Of a stretch of DNA of 64,000 nucleotides, positions 35,780 to 44,098 are shown in pieces. The stretch covers positions 2,542,001-2,606,000 of the forward strand of contig NC_017030.1 of NCBI RefSeq assembly GCF_000255295.1, read 5' to 3'. The translations under genes were made by a program, and so were the position numbers. Source of the stretch: Corallococcus coralloides DSM 2259. Lineage in GTDB: Bacteria > Myxococcota > Myxococcia > Myxococcales > Myxococcaceae. Within the stretch, counting starts at the first letter, position 1. Every line of letters begins with the position of its first letter. The notes under the pieces are model-generated. The model had not been told where the DNA came from. It saw only the letters and a list, made by a program, of their open reading frames with translations, and ran no database searches.

Positions 35780-36629
35780 GGCGGCCCACCCGCTGAGCCC
35801 GCCTGTCGGACGCGGAGCTTCCGCGCGGGGGCGCTGACTCACGCGTGCCCTGGCCCTGGCGGCCGAGCAGTCTTGCGATGAGCGCCGTCCGGGACTGCAC
35901 GCCGAAGCGCCGGTAGAGGGTCTTCGTGTACTGATTCACGGTGAAGCGGCTGATGCCAAGCCGGGCCGCGATCTGCTTGTCACCGAACCCCTGCAGGAGC
36001 AGCTCCAGCGTCTGGCGTTCGCGAGGCGTGAGCCGCACGCCCAGGGCCGCCTCCTCCGTGGGCTCCGGCAGGCAGAGCAAGGCCTCGCATTCAGCGTGGA
36101 ACAGGTGCAGCAGCTCGCGGTCCGCTTCATCGAAGGGGCGCTCGCTCCGCCCCCGGTAGATGCCAATGCCTCGCACCGCTCCCGGCACCTCGGACCACCG
36201 GATTGAATACACCGAGTCGTCGAGCTGGGTTGGCCGCAGGTAGTGCTCCACGTAGGGCGCGCCGTACCAGGCCCGGTCTCCGACGAGCTCCCGCCGCAGC
36301 GCGGTGACAACGGCGCCGGGAACCGGAGGCCGATCCATCAGCGAACGGATGCCCGGGTTGCAGGCGCTGCCCATGCTCTGGAGCGCCTCGAGCGCGGGCC
36401 GCGCGGCGCCGTCCCACCCCTCCAGGACGGCGGCGGTGAAGCCTCCGCGACCTCCCGGTCTGAAGTCGCACTCCAGCACGCAGGCCCCCGCATCGGCGCC
36501 CAGGATGCGGCACATGCCGGAGAGCAGATGCCGCGTCCGCGCCCCCCGCCACTCAGGCAGTTCGTGCGCCTCGTTGACCAGTCGAACCAGGACACGGACT
36601 TGAGAACTTCGAAGGCTGTCTGCGGCCAT
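35763..36629 (-). CDS. LuxR-type transcriptional regulator
   Basis: A 288-residue regulator. The N-terminal 190 residues form a GAF/PAS-like sensing region (SGMCRILGADAGACVLECDF, RWSEVPGAVRGIGIYRGRSE) and the C-terminus is a GerE/LuxR helix-turn-helix: LTPRERQTLELLLQGFGDKQIAARLGIS and TVNQYTKTLYRRFGVQSR. ATG at 36629 follows GGAGG at 5 nt. Its 3' end overlaps the enhancer-binding regulator gene by 17 bp (tail to tail). A perfect 16-bp palindrome lies directly after its -10 element, so autoregulation is likely. No receiver domain and no acyl-homoserine-lactone-binding signature. Confidence 0.9.
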   Translation of the reverse strand: MAADSLRSSQVRVLVRLVNEAHELPEWRGARTRHLLSGMCRILGADAGACVLECDFRPGGRGGFTAAVLEGWDGAARPALEALQSMGSACNPGIRSLMDRPPVPGAVVTALRRELVGDRAWYGAPYVEHYLRPTQLDDSVYSIRWSEVPGAVRGIGIYRGRSERPFDEADRELLHLFHAECEALLCLPEPTEEAALGVRLTPRERQTLELLLQGFGDKQIAARLGISRFTVNQYTKTLYRRFGVQSRTALIARLLGRQGQGTRESAPPRGSSASDRRAQRVGRPTLFP

Positions 36630-36650
36630 CGGACCTCCAGAGTCGCTCCC

Positions 36651-36673
36651 AGGGAGCATGCTCCCTAATTTTA
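36651..36673 (-). promoter_or_regulatory. LuxR-gene -10 element and 16-bp palindrome
   Basis: AGGGAGCATGCTCCCT (36651-36666) is a perfect palindrome 21 bp upstream of the regulator ATG. Next to it, on the minus strand, TAAAAT (36668-36673) is a near-consensus -10, though no good -35 is found. The palindrome would span the transcription start, as a repressor site does. Confidence 0.55.
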
Positions 36674-36741
36674 GCGAATTGCTGGTTCGTCTGCTTGCAA
36701 TCACAGTTTGCGCGAAACACCCCACTCAAGGAGCGAAGCGC

Positions 36742-37188
36742 ATGACGAGGCAACTCAAGCAGGCAATTCTCACGGTGGTGGTCCTCCTTCCGCTCGCGGC
36801 GATGGCCCGCGCCGTGCCCGCGAGCATTGGCAGGCCTGTCATCTGGAGCGACGGCTCCTGTTTCCTCATGTCATACAGCACCATGCGCAATGGCTGCTCG
36901 ACCCAGAGGAGCTTCGAGATTCCCCTGGTGGCCGACACCGCCGGCTCCAAGACGGTGGTCGTCACCGCCCTGGGCGCCACGCCCTCGAACAACGTGGGCT
37001 GCATGGCGATTGGGATGAACCGTGAGGCCACGCTCGTCTGGGGCGGCACCCGCAAGTGGCTCCCCGCCTTCGGTCCGGCGCAGTACATCGTGCTGACCGA
37101 CGCCTACATTCCCAACAGTGGCTACCTGTACGCCAACTGCCTCGTCGACCCGGGCGGTCAGATCAACGCCGTTGACCACACGGCCTGA
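36742..37188 (+). CDS. Small exported Cys-containing protein
   Basis: A 148-residue protein with signal peptide (MTRQLKQAILTVVVLLPLAAMARA) after AAGGAGCG. The mature part of about 120 residues is beta-rich with four cysteines in FLMSYS-type, NGCST, NVGCMAIG and YANCLVD contexts, so two disulfides are plausible. The family is not recognised. It is divergent from the LuxR-type regulator, whose operator region they share, so it is a good candidate target gene (inference). Confidence 0.75.
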   Translation: MTRQLKQAILTVVVLLPLAAMARAVPASIGRPVIWSDGSCFLMSYSTMRNGCSTQRSFEIPLVADTAGSKTVVVTALGATPSNNVGCMAIGMNREATLVWGGTRKWLPAFGPAQYIVLTDAYIPNSGYLYANCLVDPGGQINAVDHTA

Positions 37189-37219
37189 CAGAAGCCGGCT
37201 GCATCCATGATTCTCGGAG

Positions 37220-37249
37220 CGGGGTGCCCGCGTATTCGTGGGCACCCCG
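37220..37249 (+). terminator. Hairpin terminator
   Basis: A 10-bp perfect repeat CGGGGTGCCC / GGGCACCCCG with a 10-nt loop, 32 bp past the small exported protein gene. No U tract. Confidence 0.55.
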
Positions 37250-37260
37250 GTTCATACGGC

Positions 37261-37932
37261 ATGACAAGGAATCAGGTATGGGTGGGCGCGGTCCTGTTCG
37301 TGGGGCTGCTTTCCTACGGCGTGTCCCGGCTCGGCGGCGCGAGCGACGTGAATGCACGGGAGCCCGGCGCGAGCGACACCCCCGAGCTGCAGCGGTTGAA
37401 GGCGCAGGTCCGCGAGCTCGAGGCTTCGGTTGCCCATTCCGAGCGACTGGCGCGAGAGGCCCACGTGGCGGCCCGGGCCCAGGGGCCGCGCCTGGACACG
37501 CCCATGGCTCCAGCGCCGGCCTCCGTGGCCATGAGGCCGCCTGACGCGGGCCTCGCCACGGAGGGCATGGCAGCGCCCCCCCCGGAGCCGACGCCGGACG
37601 AGGCGGTCGCGCGGATGGACGCGCGCTTCTTCGGTGAAGGCGTGGACACCGCCTGGAGCCATGACGCCACACGGCGCGCGGAGCGGCTTGGCGAGGCGCT
37701 GCCTCAGGGCGCGCGCATCGTGTCCCTGGAGTGCCGCAGCTCCATGTGCCGGCTCCAGATGTCCCATCCGAGCCAGGACGCCTTCCAGAAATTCCTTCGC
37801 GAAGGCCTGATTGATGACGCGAACGCGTGGGAGGGGCCGTTCATGGCCGCGCTCACGGGTACACCGGGACGGCCAGGAGAAGTCGAGGCGGTGGCCTACC
37901 TTGCACGCGCGGGAGTGGAGCTGGCGCCTTGA
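37261..37932 (+). CDS. Membrane-anchored coiled-coil protein
   Basis: A 223-residue protein with an N-terminal membrane helix (VWVGAVLFVGLLSYGVS), a coiled coil (PELQRLKAQVRELEASVAHSERLAREAH, about 45-75), a Pro/Ala-rich linker and a C-terminal domain containing a CRSSMCRLQMSH pair of cysteines. Proteins of this plan are common in myxobacteria and have no assigned role. The start at 37261 was chosen because the upstream frame runs through a terminator hairpin. Confidence 0.72.
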   Translation: MTRNQVWVGAVLFVGLLSYGVSRLGGASDVNAREPGASDTPELQRLKAQVRELEASVAHSERLAREAHVAARAQGPRLDTPMAPAPASVAMRPPDAGLATEGMAAPPPEPTPDEAVARMDARFFGEGVDTAWSHDATRRAERLGEALPQGARIVSLECRSSMCRLQMSHPSQDAFQKFLREGLIDDANAWEGPFMAALTGTPGRPGEVEAVAYLARAGVELAP

Positions 37933-37933
37933 C

Positions 37934-39316
37934 TCACTTCTCTTGAGCGCGGGCGTCCAGGACCACCTGCCCGTCCTTCATCACGAACCGGACCTGCCTC
38001 AGCGCCCGGATGTCCTTCAGCGGATCCCCCTCCACCGCGAGCAGGTCCGCGAGCTTGTCCGGCCCCAGCGAGCCAAGCTGGTCCTGCATGCGCAGCAGCT
38101 CCGCCGCGTTCACGGTCGCTGCTCGCAGGATGTCCACGGGTTTGAGACCCGCCTCGGCATAGGCGATGAACACGTTCACGCTGGCCTGGCCTCGCGTCTG
38201 CCCCGGCATCACGAGGTACATGTCCGAGCCGGCGGCGAGCCGAACACCCGCGGCCACCGCACGGCGGAGGCGCTCCTGGGCCCTGGCGATGGCCTTCTTG
38301 CAGCGCTCCTTCATCTGACGCTGGCGCTCCGCATTGCCGCCCTGGGCCTCGAAGGAATCACACACGTCCATCGGGCCATCCGTCGGGACCAGGAAGATGC
38401 GCTTGCGGACCATGGGCGCCAGCACGTCATCGGGGAGGGAATACCCATGCTCGATGGAGTCGACGCCCGCCTGGACCGCGATGCGGATGCTCTCGTCGGT
38501 GGTGGTGTGCGTCGCCACCGGGCGCTTCTTGCGGTGGGCCTCCTCGACGATGACCTTCAGCTCCTCCAAGGAGAGGAGGTTGTGCCCGTTGTCGACGATG
38601 ACCTTGATGCAGTCCGCGCCGTCCATGAGGGCCTGCCGCACGGCGCGCCGGGCCTCCTCCACACCGGAGAGGGTGACGTACTCCTGCTCGATGAGGGACT
38701 GAGCCGGAGGTTGGAGCGTGGGGAACTGCCCGCCCTGGGGCGCGAGCGCGCGGGTGCAGGCGGAGATGCGCGGGCCCTGCACCCAGCCACGCTGGATGGC
38801 GTTGCGCAGCGCCACGTCGCCGTTGACCCCCGAGTTGCCGACGTCGCGCACCGTGGTGACACCCGCCTCGAGCAGCTCGCGGCCCAGCTTCGCGCCCAGG
38901 AGCGCGCGCTCGGCCGTGCTGCTCTGGGCGACGGAGGTGAGGAGGCTGTCGCCTCCGTTCTCCGGGTCGACGTCCAGCAGCAGGTGCGAGTGCGCGTCGA
39001 TCAACCCGGGCAGCAGGGTGACGTCGCCCAGGTCGATGACCCGTGTTCCCGAGGGGATGGAGAGGCCGGTGCCCACGGCCTGGATGCGCGAGCCTTCGAT
39101 GAGCACGACCGCATCCGGAAGGATGCGCTCACTCTTCCCGTCGAAGAGCCGGGCGGCACGGAGGGCGGTGCGCGTGGGCTTCGCGGAGGAGGGCGTCTGG
39201 CCCCATGCCGGCAGGCAAACGCAGCACAGGAGGAGCGTGCCAATGACAGCCGTCGACAGGCTTCGGGAACGGGAGGGCAAGGCGTGGCTCCTGGGCATCC
39301 GGAGGCGGGCCCCCAT
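37934..39316 (-). CDS. Exported metal-dependent amidohydrolase
   Basis: A 460-residue protein with a signal peptide (VIGTLLLCCVCLPAWGQ) and the PF01979 amidohydrolase barrel. Metal sites: DAHSHLLLD (HxH), the likely carboxylated Lys in DCIKVIVD, ATHTTTDES, SIEHGYSLP and the Asp in LAAGSDMYLV. The C-terminal subdomain ends in the usual VIVxLDA form (DKLADLLAVEGDPLKDI). It resembles periplasmic imidazolonepropionase- or prolidase-like hydrolases of Gram-negative predators. The substrate could be a dipeptide or a cyclic amide. Start 39316; 39298 is the alternative. Stop lies 2 bp from the convergent gene. Confidence 0.9.
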   Translation of the reverse strand: MGARLRMPRSHALPSRSRSLSTAVIGTLLLCCVCLPAWGQTPSSAKPTRTALRAARLFDGKSERILPDAVVLIEGSRIQAVGTGLSIPSGTRVIDLGDVTLLPGLIDAHSHLLLDVDPENGGDSLLTSVAQSSTAERALLGAKLGRELLEAGVTTVRDVGNSGVNGDVALRNAIQRGWVQGPRISACTRALAPQGGQFPTLQPPAQSLIEQEYVTLSGVEEARRAVRQALMDGADCIKVIVDNGHNLLSLEELKVIVEEAHRKKRPVATHTTTDESIRIAVQAGVDSIEHGYSLPDDVLAPMVRKRIFLVPTDGPMDVCDSFEAQGGNAERQRQMKERCKKAIARAQERLRRAVAAGVRLAAGSDMYLVMPGQTRGQASVNVFIAYAEAGLKPVDILRAATVNAAELLRMQDQLGSLGPDKLADLLAVEGDPLKDIRALRQVRFVMKDGQVVLDARAQEK

Positions 39317-39348
39317 GCGGAGCCCGCCCGCCGGCTTTCGTGGGGGCG

Positions 39349-40326
39349 CTATCGGGGGGAGAAGGTGCCCTCGATGATCGAGCCGTGGATGCTGTTTCCG
39401 TAGAACGTCGGATTGCCCGGCAGCACCATGCCCACGGAGCCTTCGACCGACGTGGCGCGCGGAAACTGCGGGTAGCCGTCCAGGTCCAATCCCAGCAGCT
39501 CGGTGATGTACAAATCCATCTGGAGCGCGAGCTCGCCCGACAGGCTCGTCAGCTCGACGGGCCTCATGTGGACGTAGGAAATGGGCTGTGAGGACTCCGC
39601 TTCCAGGATGAACTTCATGGGGAGGCCCCGAAACGCCGGGATGACCTGGTGTTGCAGGATATCCGAGTGCTCGCCGCCGAACTGGAGGGTGATGGGGCTC
39701 GTCTGGATGATGAGCAGCTTGCGGGAATCCTCTTCGGCCCGGGTCGTCGTCACCGACTCGAAGCTGATGACGAAGGGAACGGTCTTCTCCCACAGCTCAT
39801 TGAAGAAGCCGAGGTATTCGGGGGGGAAGTAGGGGGGCGGCGGAGGGCGAGCGCCGAACTTGAAGGATCCGGAAATCCACCCACCGTCATCCACGCTGAA
39901 CCCCACGTCCGTGTTGAGCTCTCCGGGGACCTTGAAGAGGAACCGCACCGGGCGCATCTCCCCCTCCGCCAGCGTGAACCGCATGGGGTTCGGAGACACC
40001 AACGTGGCCTGCACCGTCTGGCCGGGCGCGTCCGTGCGCTCGATGTGCCACGAGCCATTCATGCTGATCGAATAGTCGCCAGCGATGAGCGGGACGCTCA
40101 CCGTGTCCGCCGACGTGTCGGTGAGGGTCACGGACTGTGCCCCCGTGATGACGAACGTCGCCCCCACGAGCTTGTAGCTCCGCCCCGACGCTGTCGTGGA
40201 GACCAGGGGCAACTCCAGCACCCCCTCACCCTGGCGCATGATGGGCGTGGGCTGCTCGGACGAGCCACCGCATGCGACCGCCAGCAGCGCAATCGCTGCC
40301 ATGAAACACTTCTTCAAGCCTTGCAT
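39349..40326 (-). CDS. Lipoprotein of unknown function, 325 aa
   Basis: A lipoprotein with MQGLKKCFMAAIALLAVAC. The ATG at 40326 has GAGGGGGAAG upstream. The mature region is beta-rich (SYKLVGATFVITGAQSVTL, GDYSISMNGSWHIER) with a Pro-rich loop (PPPPPYFPPEYLGFF) and a C-terminal region (ELALQMDLYITELLGLDLDG). No enzyme motif is visible. It lies 32 bp upstream of the amidohydrolase on the same strand, so the two probably form an operon driven by the promoter at 40352-40381. Confidence 0.75.
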   Translation of the reverse strand: MQGLKKCFMAAIALLAVACGGSSEQPTPIMRQGEGVLELPLVSTTASGRSYKLVGATFVITGAQSVTLTDTSADTVSVPLIAGDYSISMNGSWHIERTDAPGQTVQATLVSPNPMRFTLAEGEMRPVRFLFKVPGELNTDVGFSVDDGGWISGSFKFGARPPPPPYFPPEYLGFFNELWEKTVPFVISFESVTTTRAEEDSRKLLIIQTSPITLQFGGEHSDILQHQVIPAFRGLPMKFILEAESSQPISYVHMRPVELTSLSGELALQMDLYITELLGLDLDGYPQFPRATSVEGSVGMVLPGNPTFYGNSIHGSIIEGTFSPR

Positions 40327-40351
40327 GGACTTCCCCCTCATGAGGGAGGGG

Positions 40352-40381
40352 ACGATAGGGTTTTGGATATTTCAGCGTCAA
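40352..40381 (-). promoter_or_regulatory. Candidate housekeeping promoter
   Basis: On the minus strand TTGACG (40381-40376), 18-bp spacer, TATCGT (40357-40352), about 25 bp before the lipoprotein ATG. The adjacent TATAAA at 40402-40407 on the plus strand may be the -10 of the divergent glycosyltransferase gene, but its -35 is weak. Confidence 0.45.
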
Positions 40382-40469
40382 GTCAGGCGGGGACGGTGAG
40401 ATATAAAGCCGCGGCCCGTGCCGGTATTCGCGGGCCATCCACCCGAAACGACTCAAGGAGCTTCAGCCC

Positions 40470-42773
40470 GTGGCGAGCGAAGGCGAACAGCAGCCGGAGC
40501 AGACCTTCACCGAGGCCATTCTCGGCAAGGAAACCCTCTCCGCGAGTTGGATGAAGCGGTGGCTTCAGCTGCCCTTCAGTACGCGCGTCGTGGTGGCCAC
40601 CGCCGGCTTCGCGGCCCTCCTGTTCCTCCCGTACCTGGGCGCGGTGGGGCTGTGGGATTGCTGGGAGACGCACTACGGCGAGGTGGCTCGGATGATGATC
40701 GAGCGCCGCGACTACGTGTACCCCTTCTGGGAAGGCTCCCACTTCTTCTCCAAGCCTCCGCTCACCATGTGGATGCAGGCGCTGGGCATGCAGGTGGTGG
40801 GCACCGTGCGTACCCACGGTGCGGTGGCCCTCTACACCGAGTGGGGCATGCGCATCCCCTTCGCGCTCCTCAGCATCACCGCGGTGGCGCTCCTGTCGCT
40901 CGCGGTGTCGCGCGTGGTGAGCCGCCGCGCGGGCCTGGCGACCGGCTTCATCCTGGCCACCATGCCGCTGTACTTCCTGCTCACGCGGCAGACGGTGACG
41001 GACACGCCCTTCGTCACGACCTTCATCTGCGCCATGGCGTGCGCGCTCATCGGTCAGCTGGATGAGACGACGAAGCACCGCGCCGCGTGGTGGTACGGCT
41101 TCTACTTCTTCGCCGGCCTGGCCACGCTGGCCAAGGGCCTGCTCGGCGTGGGGCTGCCCGCCGTCATCCTGGTGCTGTACGCGGTGCTGGCCGTCATTCC
41201 CTGGGATGGCGCCAGCGTGGAGCAGCACCTGCGCTGGCTGTCGGACACGAACTTCCGCAAGGACGTGCGCGAGGGGCGCCTGCCCATGCCCGTGCTGTGG
41301 GGGCAGATGTACCGGATGCACCTGGGCACGGGCATCCTCGTCTTCCTCGCGGTGGCGGTGCCCTGGTACCTCGCCCTGTCTCTCTTCAAGGAGGTGGACG
41401 ATGAGGGCAAGCTCTTCTGGTACCGCTTCTTCATCCACGACCACCTGAACCGCCTCACGGCGGGCGTCTACACCACGACGCCGGGCGGCACCTTCATCTA
41501 CTTCATCGAGCAGGGCGGCTTCGCCATCTTCCCCTGGGTGGCGCTCTTGCCCGGCGCCTTCGCCGTCGTGTCGCGGCTGCGCCTGCGCTCGGCGCGCAAG
41601 GCGGACCACCTGGCCCTCATCGCCGTGCTGTGGGTGGCCTTCTCGTTCTGGCTGCTGTCCTCCAGCGCCACGAAGTTCCACCACTACGTCTTCCCCGTGC
41701 TGCCGGGCCTGGCCATCCTGCTGGCCCTCTTCGCGGACCGGCTGTGGGAGGAGGGCATCTCCGCGCACGCGGTGAGCCTCATCTTCGGGCTCGTGCTCTT
41801 CCTCCTCGTGGGCAAGGACCTGGCGGAGAACCCGAAGAACTTCACCGACCTGTTCGTCTTCAACTACGACCGCCCGTACCCGCAGGACCTGGTGACGAAG
41901 CCCATCGCCTTCTTCGCCTCGCGCCCGTTGTGGATGGGGGACCTGGTGACGCTGGTGCTGCTGACCTTCGGCGTGTACCTCGCGTTCGACGCGTTCGCTC
42001 CCCGCGCGAAGCAGAAGGCGTCACCGGGGGCTCGCGCGGTGGCGCTGCTGCTGGTGCTGTCTGGCGTGGCCACGCTGGGCGCGGTGGCGTCGCGGGCGCA
42101 GGTGTCCGCGGAGGCGCTGCTGGGGCTGGCGTTCCTGGCGGTCGCCGGCTTCCTGGGCTGGCAGTCCTCGCGCCCGGACACGGGGGGCCGCTCGTCGCCG
42201 CGGACGGTGGCGGGGCTCCTCGCGGTGGCGGGCGTGGCGCTCGCGGTGCATGGCTTCCGCCAGCCGGTGGCGGGGGACTCGCTGCTCAAGGCGCTGTCCG
42301 AGCCCGTCAACATCAAGAGCACCCTGGGCTTCACCTTCGCGGTGGCCGGGACGCTGGCGGTGGTGGCGGCGCTCCTGCGCGCGCGGGTGATGCTGTTCGG
42401 CACCTTCTGGGTGCTCGCCGCGGGCGTGGCGCTCTGGTTCAACTGGAGCCACTGGGTGGACCTCGCCCACCACTGGACGCAGCGTGACCTCTTCTGGCGC
42501 TACTACGCGCAGCGCCAGGCGGACGAGCCCATCGTCGCGTACATGATGAACTGGCGCGGTGAGACGTTCTACTCGCAGAACACGGTGGAGCAGTACCGCG
42601 CCCGCGACGCCAACACGCGCATGCGCAACCTGGCGGCGCGGCCGGGCCGGGTGTGGGTGCTGGTGGAGCACAACCGCCTCAACCTGCTGCGCAGCGCGGT
42701 GGGGCCGGACCAGGTGGTGACGCCCGTGGACCGGGACCTCAACAACAAGTTCGTGCTGGTGACGGTCGATTGA
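40470..42773 (+). CDS. GT39/ArnT-like glycosyltransferase
   Basis: A 767-residue inner-membrane enzyme with about twelve helices, of the PMT/ArnT (GT-C) class that transfers a sugar from a lipid-linked donor on the periplasmic side. The first outer loop holds LWDCWETHYGEVARMM, equivalent to the catalytic acidic loop of ArnT, followed by SKPPLTMWMQ (KPPL is a family signature). GTG at 40470 lies after AAGGAG. The C-terminal soluble part ends in LLRSAVGPDQVVTPVDRDLNN. Acceptor could be lipid A, O-antigen or a protein. Followed by a strong hairpin. Confidence 0.9.
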   Translation: MASEGEQQPEQTFTEAILGKETLSASWMKRWLQLPFSTRVVVATAGFAALLFLPYLGAVGLWDCWETHYGEVARMMIERRDYVYPFWEGSHFFSKPPLTMWMQALGMQVVGTVRTHGAVALYTEWGMRIPFALLSITAVALLSLAVSRVVSRRAGLATGFILATMPLYFLLTRQTVTDTPFVTTFICAMACALIGQLDETTKHRAAWWYGFYFFAGLATLAKGLLGVGLPAVILVLYAVLAVIPWDGASVEQHLRWLSDTNFRKDVREGRLPMPVLWGQMYRMHLGTGILVFLAVAVPWYLALSLFKEVDDEGKLFWYRFFIHDHLNRLTAGVYTTTPGGTFIYFIEQGGFAIFPWVALLPGAFAVVSRLRLRSARKADHLALIAVLWVAFSFWLLSSSATKFHHYVFPVLPGLAILLALFADRLWEEGISAHAVSLIFGLVLFLLVGKDLAENPKNFTDLFVFNYDRPYPQDLVTKPIAFFASRPLWMGDLVTLVLLTFGVYLAFDAFAPRAKQKASPGARAVALLLVLSGVATLGAVASRAQVSAEALLGLAFLAVAGFLGWQSSRPDTGGRSSPRTVAGLLAVAGVALAVHGFRQPVAGDSLLKALSEPVNIKSTLGFTFAVAGTLAVVAALLRARVMLFGTFWVLAAGVALWFNWSHWVDLAHHWTQRDLFWRYYAQRQADEPIVAYMMNWRGETFYSQNTVEQYRARDANTRMRNLAARPGRVWVLVEHNRLNLLRSAVGPDQVVTPVDRDLNNKFVLVTVD

Positions 42774-42808
42774 GTGGTGCCGCCGGTTCGACCGGCCGAA
42801 AAAGCGAA

Positions 42809-42836
42809 AGGCCCGGAACCTTTCGGTTCCGGGCCT
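42809..42836 (-). terminator. tRNA operon terminator
   Basis: AGGCCCGGAACC / GGTTCCGGGCCT, 12 bp perfect, 4-nt loop. On the minus strand the hairpin is followed by TTCGCTTTTTC. It starts 7 bp past tRNA-Asp and may also stop the glycosyltransferase transcript from the other side. Confidence 0.85.
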
Positions 42837-42842
42837 CTCTAG

Positions 42843-42919
<77 letters not shown>

Positions 42920-42932
42920 ACAAAACTCTATA

Positions 42933-43004
42933 TGGGCGGAACAGGGATTGAACCTGTGACCATCGCCTTGTAAGGGCGCCGCTCTACCGCTGAGCTATCC
43001 GCCC
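42933..43004 (-). tRNA. tRNA-Val (TAC)
   Basis: 72 nt, minus strand. Acceptor GGGCGGA/TCCGCCC, D arm GCTC/GAGC, anticodon loop CTTACAA with anticodon TAC, T arm ACAGG-TTCAATC-CCTGT, discriminator A, no encoded CCA. The anticodon stem GCGCC/GGCGA has a G-A mismatch at 27-43. First gene of the unit. Confidence 0.96.
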
Positions 43005-43036
43005 CTGCGCGGCCCCGCCGTGATTCAGTGAGGCGG

Positions 43037-43065
43037 CTTGTACCGTCCTCGTTCCGCTCCGTCAA
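43037..43065 (-). promoter_or_regulatory. tRNA promoter
   Basis: On the minus strand TTGACG (43065-43060), 17-bp spacer, TACAAG (43042-43037), 33 bp upstream of the tRNA-Val 5' end. Both hexamers are near consensus. Confidence 0.75.
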
Positions 43066-43113
43066 GCATCTGTTTTCGAGCCCCCTTCGACACGTTCCGC
43101 TCCCTCGGAAGGG

Positions 43114-43140
43114 AGCGGATCCGGCGGGCGCGGATCCGCT
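43114..43140 (-). terminator. Hairpin after small membrane ORF
   Basis: AGCGGATCCG / CGGATCCGCT, 10 bp perfect, 7-nt loop, starting 2 bp past the small ORF stop at 43143. No U tract. Confidence 0.5.
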
Positions 43141-43142
43141 TG

Positions 43143-43292
43143 CTACCCGGCCCGCACCTTCCACCGCCGCACGCGGCGGCGGGAGCGGGGAATCATCACC
43201 ACGGCGCCCACCAGCAGGGCCACCGGCACGAACACCAACATCGTCTGCATCATCGCCTCCATGCCCGACAACATACGGAGGCCCTCTGACAT
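43143..43292 (-). CDS. Candidate small membrane protein, 49 aa
   Basis: A short frame from ATG at 43292 giving a hydrophobic helix (TMLVFVPVALLVGAVVMIP) followed by a strongly basic tail (RSRRRVRRWKVRAG), a normal inside-positive single-span protein. A weak GTCAGG precedes the ATG, and a hairpin follows 2 bp after its stop, which supports a real gene. Nothing else is known; it could equally be chance. Confidence 0.4.
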   Translation of the reverse strand: MSEGLRMLSGMEAMMQTMLVFVPVALLVGAVVMIPRSRRRVRRWKVRAG

Positions 43293-43388
43293 CCTGACGG
43301 GGAGTTCGTGACTTTCAGGAAACGACACTCCAAGCCGCCGGGTTTCCGGCCGTCCTGGCGGGCAGGGGGCCGGACTGGCGGTGAGTCG

Positions 43389-43883
43389 CTATTCGCCTCG
43401 GGGAGGGCCGCCCCGGCCGCCGTGGCCCGGTCCGTGCGAGCGGCGCTCCGATTCCAGGAGGGTGCGGGCCTGGGACTTCTGGGCATCCGTCAGGACCTGC
43501 TCGGCCTCCTGCCAGGCCGCCAGGTCGTTGGCGCGGAGTTGTTCGAACAGGCCGCGGGCCTCCTCATGGACGGCCGGGTCCTGGGCGGACGGTGTGCCCT
43601 GGGCGCGGTCCGGCGGCGCGGGCGGGCGGAGGGCCTCCAGGGACTGCTTCACGGGCGCGTTCTTCGCGTCGAGCGCCGTTTGAATCCGGGTCAGGCTCGC
43701 GGCCTGGGCGTCGGTGAGGGCCAGGTCCTGGCGGTGGTCGATGAGCACCTGGACGGGCGACTTGCGCTCGAACGGGGGCGGGCGGCGCGCGCCCTGGGAC
43801 GCGTCCTGCGTCGTGGTGGTGGTGGATCCGGCGAAGGTGGGAGCGGCGAACAGCAGGCCCAGCATGAACAGATGGCGCTTCAT
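43389..43883 (-). CDS. Spy/LTXXQ-like periplasmic protein
   Basis: A 164-residue exported protein: MKRHLFMLGLLFAAPTFAG, then a helical region with LTDAQAASLTRIQTALDAK and VLTDAQKSQARTLL, both LTxxQ-type motifs of the Spy/CpxP/zinc-resistance family, and a His/Gly/Arg-rich tail (GPGHGGRGGPPRG) that could bind metal. Spy-type proteins act as periplasmic chaperones or metal buffers. The family is usually about 140-170 residues. Monocistronic as seen here; no regulator adjoins. Confidence 0.78.
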   Translation of the reverse strand: MKRHLFMLGLLFAAPTFAGSTTTTTQDASQGARRPPPFERKSPVQVLIDHRQDLALTDAQAASLTRIQTALDAKNAPVKQSLEALRPPAPPDRAQGTPSAQDPAVHEEARGLFEQLRANDLAAWQEAEQVLTDAQKSQARTLLESERRSHGPGHGGRGGPPRGE

Positions 43884-44098
43884 GGTGATGGGTGCCTCCA
43901 GATTGCGCGTGATGACCGCACCCGGAAAGCCCATGGCCTGATGGCACGGGGGACACCGCGAGGGGCCAGTGGGAGGGGTTTGTCCCCCCACGGCGTCCCG
44001 TGCCGTCCAGGCCCGGGCTCCCGGGCTGACACGGTGCAAGGTGCTCCCGCCATGTGCCGCGAAAATGTCCCGCGCGTTACCGAATGTGTTCGCCGCCG

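Noticed and set aside
36683-36699. Sigma54-like -24/-12 promoter (TGG...TTGC) upstream of the small exported gene
   Set aside because: Spacing between GG and GC is 11 rather than 10 and flanking bases do not match.
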